From positions 1 to 9,758 of the forward strand of contig CAZBAK010000057.1 of NCBI GenBank assembly GCA_964489715.1: DNA of 9,758 bases. The letters are read 5' to 3'. Position 1 is the first letter of the stretch; every line of letters starts with the position of its first letter. The DNA comes from Tissierella_A sp964489715 (GTDB taxonomy: Bacteria; Bacillota; Clostridia; Tissierellales; Tissierellaceae). Shown piece by piece: positions 7,272 to 9,758 of the stretch. The notes beneath the pieces are model-generated. The model saw nothing but the letters and a program-made list of their open reading frames with translations. It had not been told where the DNA came from and did not search any database. A program made the translations under genes and the position numbers.

Positions 7272-7289
7272 TTATTAGCCGTCTAAGTA
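7272..7289. promoter_or_regulatory. MarR operator 2, upstream of the -35
   Basis: This second copy of the TTAGCCGTCTAA core (7275-7286) is followed by GTA, which completes the right half-site perfectly. It lies 6 bp upstream of the -35, and its centre is 58 bp from that of operator 1. Together the two copies bracket the whole promoter. Confidence 0.8.
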
Positions 7290-7296
7290 TTTTTTC

Positions 7297-7327
7297 AAAT
7301 AAAAATTACCTGGCTCCCAGGTAATTT
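7297..7327 (-). terminator. Rho-independent terminator of the nuclease-helicase gene, overlapping its stop codon
   Basis: An 11-bp stem (7303-7313 pairing with 7317-7327, core TTACCTGG/CCAGGTAA) has a 3-nt loop. On the minus strand it is followed by UUUUUAUUU (7305 down to 7297). The first two bases of the stop codon (7326-7328, read in reverse) are part of the stem. It separates this gene from the marR operon, which has its own promoter. Confidence 0.9.
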
Positions 7328-9668
7328 ACTCAGCAACTGAAGCTTTTTCTCCCTTCCAAAATTTATCCAAGTGTCTCTTCATCTCTCTATTGCTCCTAGC
7401 TACTATATTTTTATTCCATTCAGTTGGAAACAGATTCTTATATTTTCTTGTAGTAAATCTATCATCTATAAGAAGAATGACCCCCCTATCTTTTTCAGTT
7501 CTTATAACCCTTCCTCCAGCTTGGAGAACCTTATTTATTCCAGGATAGGTATAGGCATAGTCAAAGCCCTTTCTTGAGCTTTCATTAAAGTATTCTTTTA
7601 TAAGATCCCTTTCAAATCCTATGCCTGGTAGGCCTACACCTACTATTGCAGCTCCTATAAGCTTATCTCCAACTAAATCTATACCTTCAGAGAATATACC
7701 TCCAAGAACCGCAAAGGCTACTAAGTTATTTTCCCTATTAAAGCTATCTAAAAAAGCTTCTCGACTTTCTTCGTCCATATTTTCATCCTGCATTAAAATA
7801 TTTAGACCATCATATTGGATCATTTCATATATTGTCTTCATATATAAGTAGGATGGAAAGAATATAAAATAATTACCCTCTGCTGATGAGATAAAGCTTC
7901 TTATAGTTTCTACTACATCTATATAGCTTTTTTCCCTATCCTTATATCTTGTAGATATATCATCTCTTATGACTAGGGATAGATTATCCTTTGGAAAAGG
8001 AGAGTCCAATCTCATGTGGTAATCTTTTTCTCTTCCTCCCAACAATTTTTTATAGTAGTCTATGGGAGTAAGAGTAGCTGAAAAAAAGATACTAGAGACT
8101 CCTCTCCTAAGAGCCTCTCTTAGGAATGTTGATGGATTTATGCAAAACATCTTTACACTTATATCCTCTTCCAAGATCTCTACTCGCATTACATAGTTTT
8201 CATCAAAAAACTCTGATATTTTTAAATACTTTACTATATCAAAATATAAGCCTATTACTTCTTCATATCTTTCATGCTTTTTTTCTTCTATGAGCCAGGG
8301 CTCTAGAGCTGTTATTAGGGACTTTAAGGGAAAATGAAAATCTACAAATTCTTCCTTTGATTTAAAACTTACTTTATTTTCCTCCTCTATTTCTATAAAT
8401 AATCTCTCAATCTTCTTAAGCTTATTAACTATAGAACTATAACCCTTCTTAAAGACATCTATTATGCTTGTAAATTTCTCCTTATTCAAGCTAGCAGAAA
8501 ACATTTCTCTAGATCTATCTATCAGATTATGAGCTTCATCTATTAAAAAGACATAGTTATAGCTTAGATCATCAAAAAATCTCCTCAAATATACTTGAGG
8601 GTCAAATACATAATTATAATCACAAACTATTATATCCATCCAAAGACTTATATCTAAAGAAAATTCAAAGGGGCACACCCTGTGTTTCAAGGAATAATCT
8701 AGTATCTTTTCCCTATCTATTAAATTTTCATTTTCAAATATATCCATTATGCCATCATTTACCCTGTCAAAATGTCCCTTGGCAAATTTACAATCTATAG
8801 GATTGCATTTGACCTCATTATTTAAGCAGATTTTGTCCTTAGCTGTAATAACAATAGTCTTGATCTTTAGGCCATCTTTCATCAATAATTCTACAGATTT
8901 TACTGGTGCTTGCCTGGTTATTGTCTTGGCTGTTAAATAAAATATTCTTTTGGCCCCTCCCTCTCCCATGGCCTTAATAGAGGGAAAAAGAGTTGACATG
9001 GTCTTGCCTATACCAGTAGGGGCTTTGCTATAAAGTCTCTTTTTCTCCTTAATAGTCTTATATACTGACACTGCCAATTCTCTTTGCCCACTTCTATATT
9101 CTTTAAAGGGAAACTTTAATTTTTCTATGGAAGCGTCTCTCTTTTCTTCCCAGTCAAAACTGGTTTGAGCCCAATCCACATATCTATTTACTATATCTTC
9201 TAAAAAGTCATATAAACTCTCTATAGAGAATTCTTCTTTAAATTTCTTTACTTCTTCACTTTCAATATGGAAGTATGTAACTTGTATATCTATCTTCTTT
9301 AAATTATTTTGAACACAGTAAATAAATCCATAGACTTTGGCCTGTGCCCAGTGAAGTGGATTATAATCTTTTTCTATAAGATCTATATCACGGCTAGTAC
9401 TTTTTATTTCATCTATTATGGCCAGATCTTCTAGATGATATATTCCATCTGCCCTGCCCTCTATGTGAAAAGAGTATTCCCCAAAGTCAAAGCTATGCTT
9501 TAAGCTGACCTCAGCTCTATAGCCTTCTCCGTACTCTTTCTGTACTTTTTGATGAGCTCTGGTGCCCTCTAGGGCCCTATCCATGGATTTAAAACTATTA
9601 TCTATATCTCCACTTCTCATAACAAATTCTATTAAATTTCTAACTGATATACTTATGTTTTTATTCAT
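7326..9668 (-). CDS. PD-(D/E)XK nuclease fused to XPD/DinG-type Fe-S DNA helicase
   Basis: This 780-residue fusion probably unwinds and trims damaged or structured DNA in the cytoplasm. The N-terminal 180 residues form a RecB/Cas4-like nuclease with all expected motifs: GTRAH with His39, GRAD with Asp74, DEIK with Glu87 and Lys89, and QAKVY with Gln109 and Tyr113. Its lone cysteine (118) rules out a Cas4-type cluster there. The helicase follows: Walker A APTGIGKT (Lys222), four probable iron-sulfur cysteines (281, 288, 293, 332), DEAH (377-380), SATLT (530-534), the motif V-like GGIFSEGIDL (656-665), and motif VI QAGGRVIR (716-723) with Arg720 and Arg723. All motifs are intact, so both activities are predicted. 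XPD-family helicases usually move 5' to 3'; the direction here is inferred. GGAGG 6 nt before the ATG supports the start. The gene stands alone with its own terminator. Fusions of this type occur in Firmicutes, but I know of no settled name or pathway. Nothing nearby suggests a phage-defence or CRISPR role. Confidence 0.92.
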   Translation of the reverse strand: MNKNISISVRNLIEFVMRSGDIDNSFKSMDRALEGTRAHQKVQKEYGEGYRAEVSLKHSFDFGEYSFHIEGRADGIYHLEDLAIIDEIKSTSRDIDLIEKDYNPLHWAQAKVYGFIYCVQNNLKKIDIQVTYFHIESEEVKKFKEEFSIESLYDFLEDIVNRYVDWAQTSFDWEEKRDASIEKLKFPFKEYRSGQRELAVSVYKTIKEKKRLYSKAPTGIGKTMSTLFPSIKAMGEGGAKRIFYLTAKTITRQAPVKSVELLMKDGLKIKTIVITAKDKICLNNEVKCNPIDCKFAKGHFDRVNDGIMDIFENENLIDREKILDYSLKHRVCPFEFSLDISLWMDIIVCDYNYVFDPQVYLRRFFDDLSYNYVFLIDEAHNLIDRSREMFSASLNKEKFTSIIDVFKKGYSSIVNKLKKIERLFIEIEEENKVSFKSKEEFVDFHFPLKSLITALEPWLIEEKKHERYEEVIGLYFDIVKYLKISEFFDENYVMRVEILEEDISVKMFCINPSTFLREALRRGVSSIFFSATLTPIDYYKKLLGGREKDYHMRLDSPFPKDNLSLVIRDDISTRYKDREKSYIDVVETIRSFISSAEGNYFIFFPSYLYMKTIYEMIQYDGLNILMQDENMDEESREAFLDSFNRENNLVAFAVLGGIFSEGIDLVGDKLIGAAIVGVGLPGIGFERDLIKEYFNESSRKGFDYAYTYPGINKVLQAGGRVIRTEKDRGVILLIDDRFTTRKYKNLFPTEWNKNIVARSNREMKRHLDKFWKGEKASVAE

Positions 9669-9685
9669 ATCTTTCCTCCAATCTT

Positions 9686-9691
9686 ATTATA
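9686..9691 (-). promoter_or_regulatory. Putative -10 element for the nuclease-helicase gene
   Basis: TATAAT reads on the minus strand 17 nt upstream of the start codon. No good -35 hexamer stands at 16-18 bp. If real, the transcript would have a leader of only about 10 nt, just enough for the GGAGG site at 9675-9679. Confidence 0.45.
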
Positions 9692-9758
9692 TCAAATCTT
9701 AAAAATTCATGCTTGTTTTAAAGCTTTCTCCTGCTTAAAATTTTTTATGTGCATTTAG

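Noticed and set aside
9132..9668. Cas4-like nuclease domain as a sign of a CRISPR adaptation module
   Set aside because: The cysteines of Cas4 are absent, the domain is fused to a helicase, and there are no repeats or cas genes in the window.
9699..9752. Weak hairpin near the right edge (TTTTAAAGC / GCTTAAAA followed by T residues on the plus strand)
   Set aside because: The stem is nearly all A/T with a bulge, and no plus-strand gene is present to be terminated. The last 67 bases hold nothing else I can support.

Overview
The window comes from an AT-rich, Gram-positive, anaerobe-like Firmicute (Clostridia or Tissierellia type). The grounds are pervasive ATA and AGA codons, strong AGGAGG-type ribosome binding sites, U-tracted hairpin terminators and protein families typical of that group. 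The genus cannot be named from the sequence alone. There are six protein-coding genes, one cut by the left edge. I see no tRNA, rRNA, CRISPR array, insertion sequence or prophage gene. Gene density is ordinary and no gene-free gap exceeds 300 bases.

Layout: (1) 1-1322, minus strand, an RlmD-type 23S rRNA uracil-5 methyltransferase missing its last residues. (2) 1323-1537, a divergent promoter region with a 17-bp site matching the WalR box of the cell-wall two-component system. (3) 1538-2545, plus strand, a secreted NlpC/P60 peptidoglycan endopeptidase with two peptidoglycan-binding domains. (4) 2566-2657, two terminators between convergent genes, the second a 17-bp-arm palindrome that can work in both directions. 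(5) 7191-2660, minus strand, a three-gene operon: a MarR-family regulator, then the two halves of a heterodimeric ABC exporter of the TM287/288 and BmrCD type. Two near-identical palindromic operators flank its promoter. (6) 9668-7326, minus strand, a fusion of a PD-(D/E)XK nuclease to an iron-sulfur XPD/DinG-type helicase, with its own promoter and terminator.

How the parts work together: the clearest unit is the regulator-exporter operon. MarR probably represses its own promoter through the twin operators and releases it when an unknown compound binds. The exporter halves are translationally coupled by an ATGA overlap, and their motifs predict one working and one degenerate ATP site. The NlpC/P60 hydrolase appears to be under cell-wall-stress type control. 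The helicase-nuclease and the rRNA methyltransferase are separate housekeeping-type units.

I find no convincing wholly new multi-gene system. The most interesting points are the WalR-like box, the nuclease-helicase fusion, the large extracellular insertion in the first exporter subunit, and the loss of two of the four iron-sulfur cysteines in the methyltransferase.
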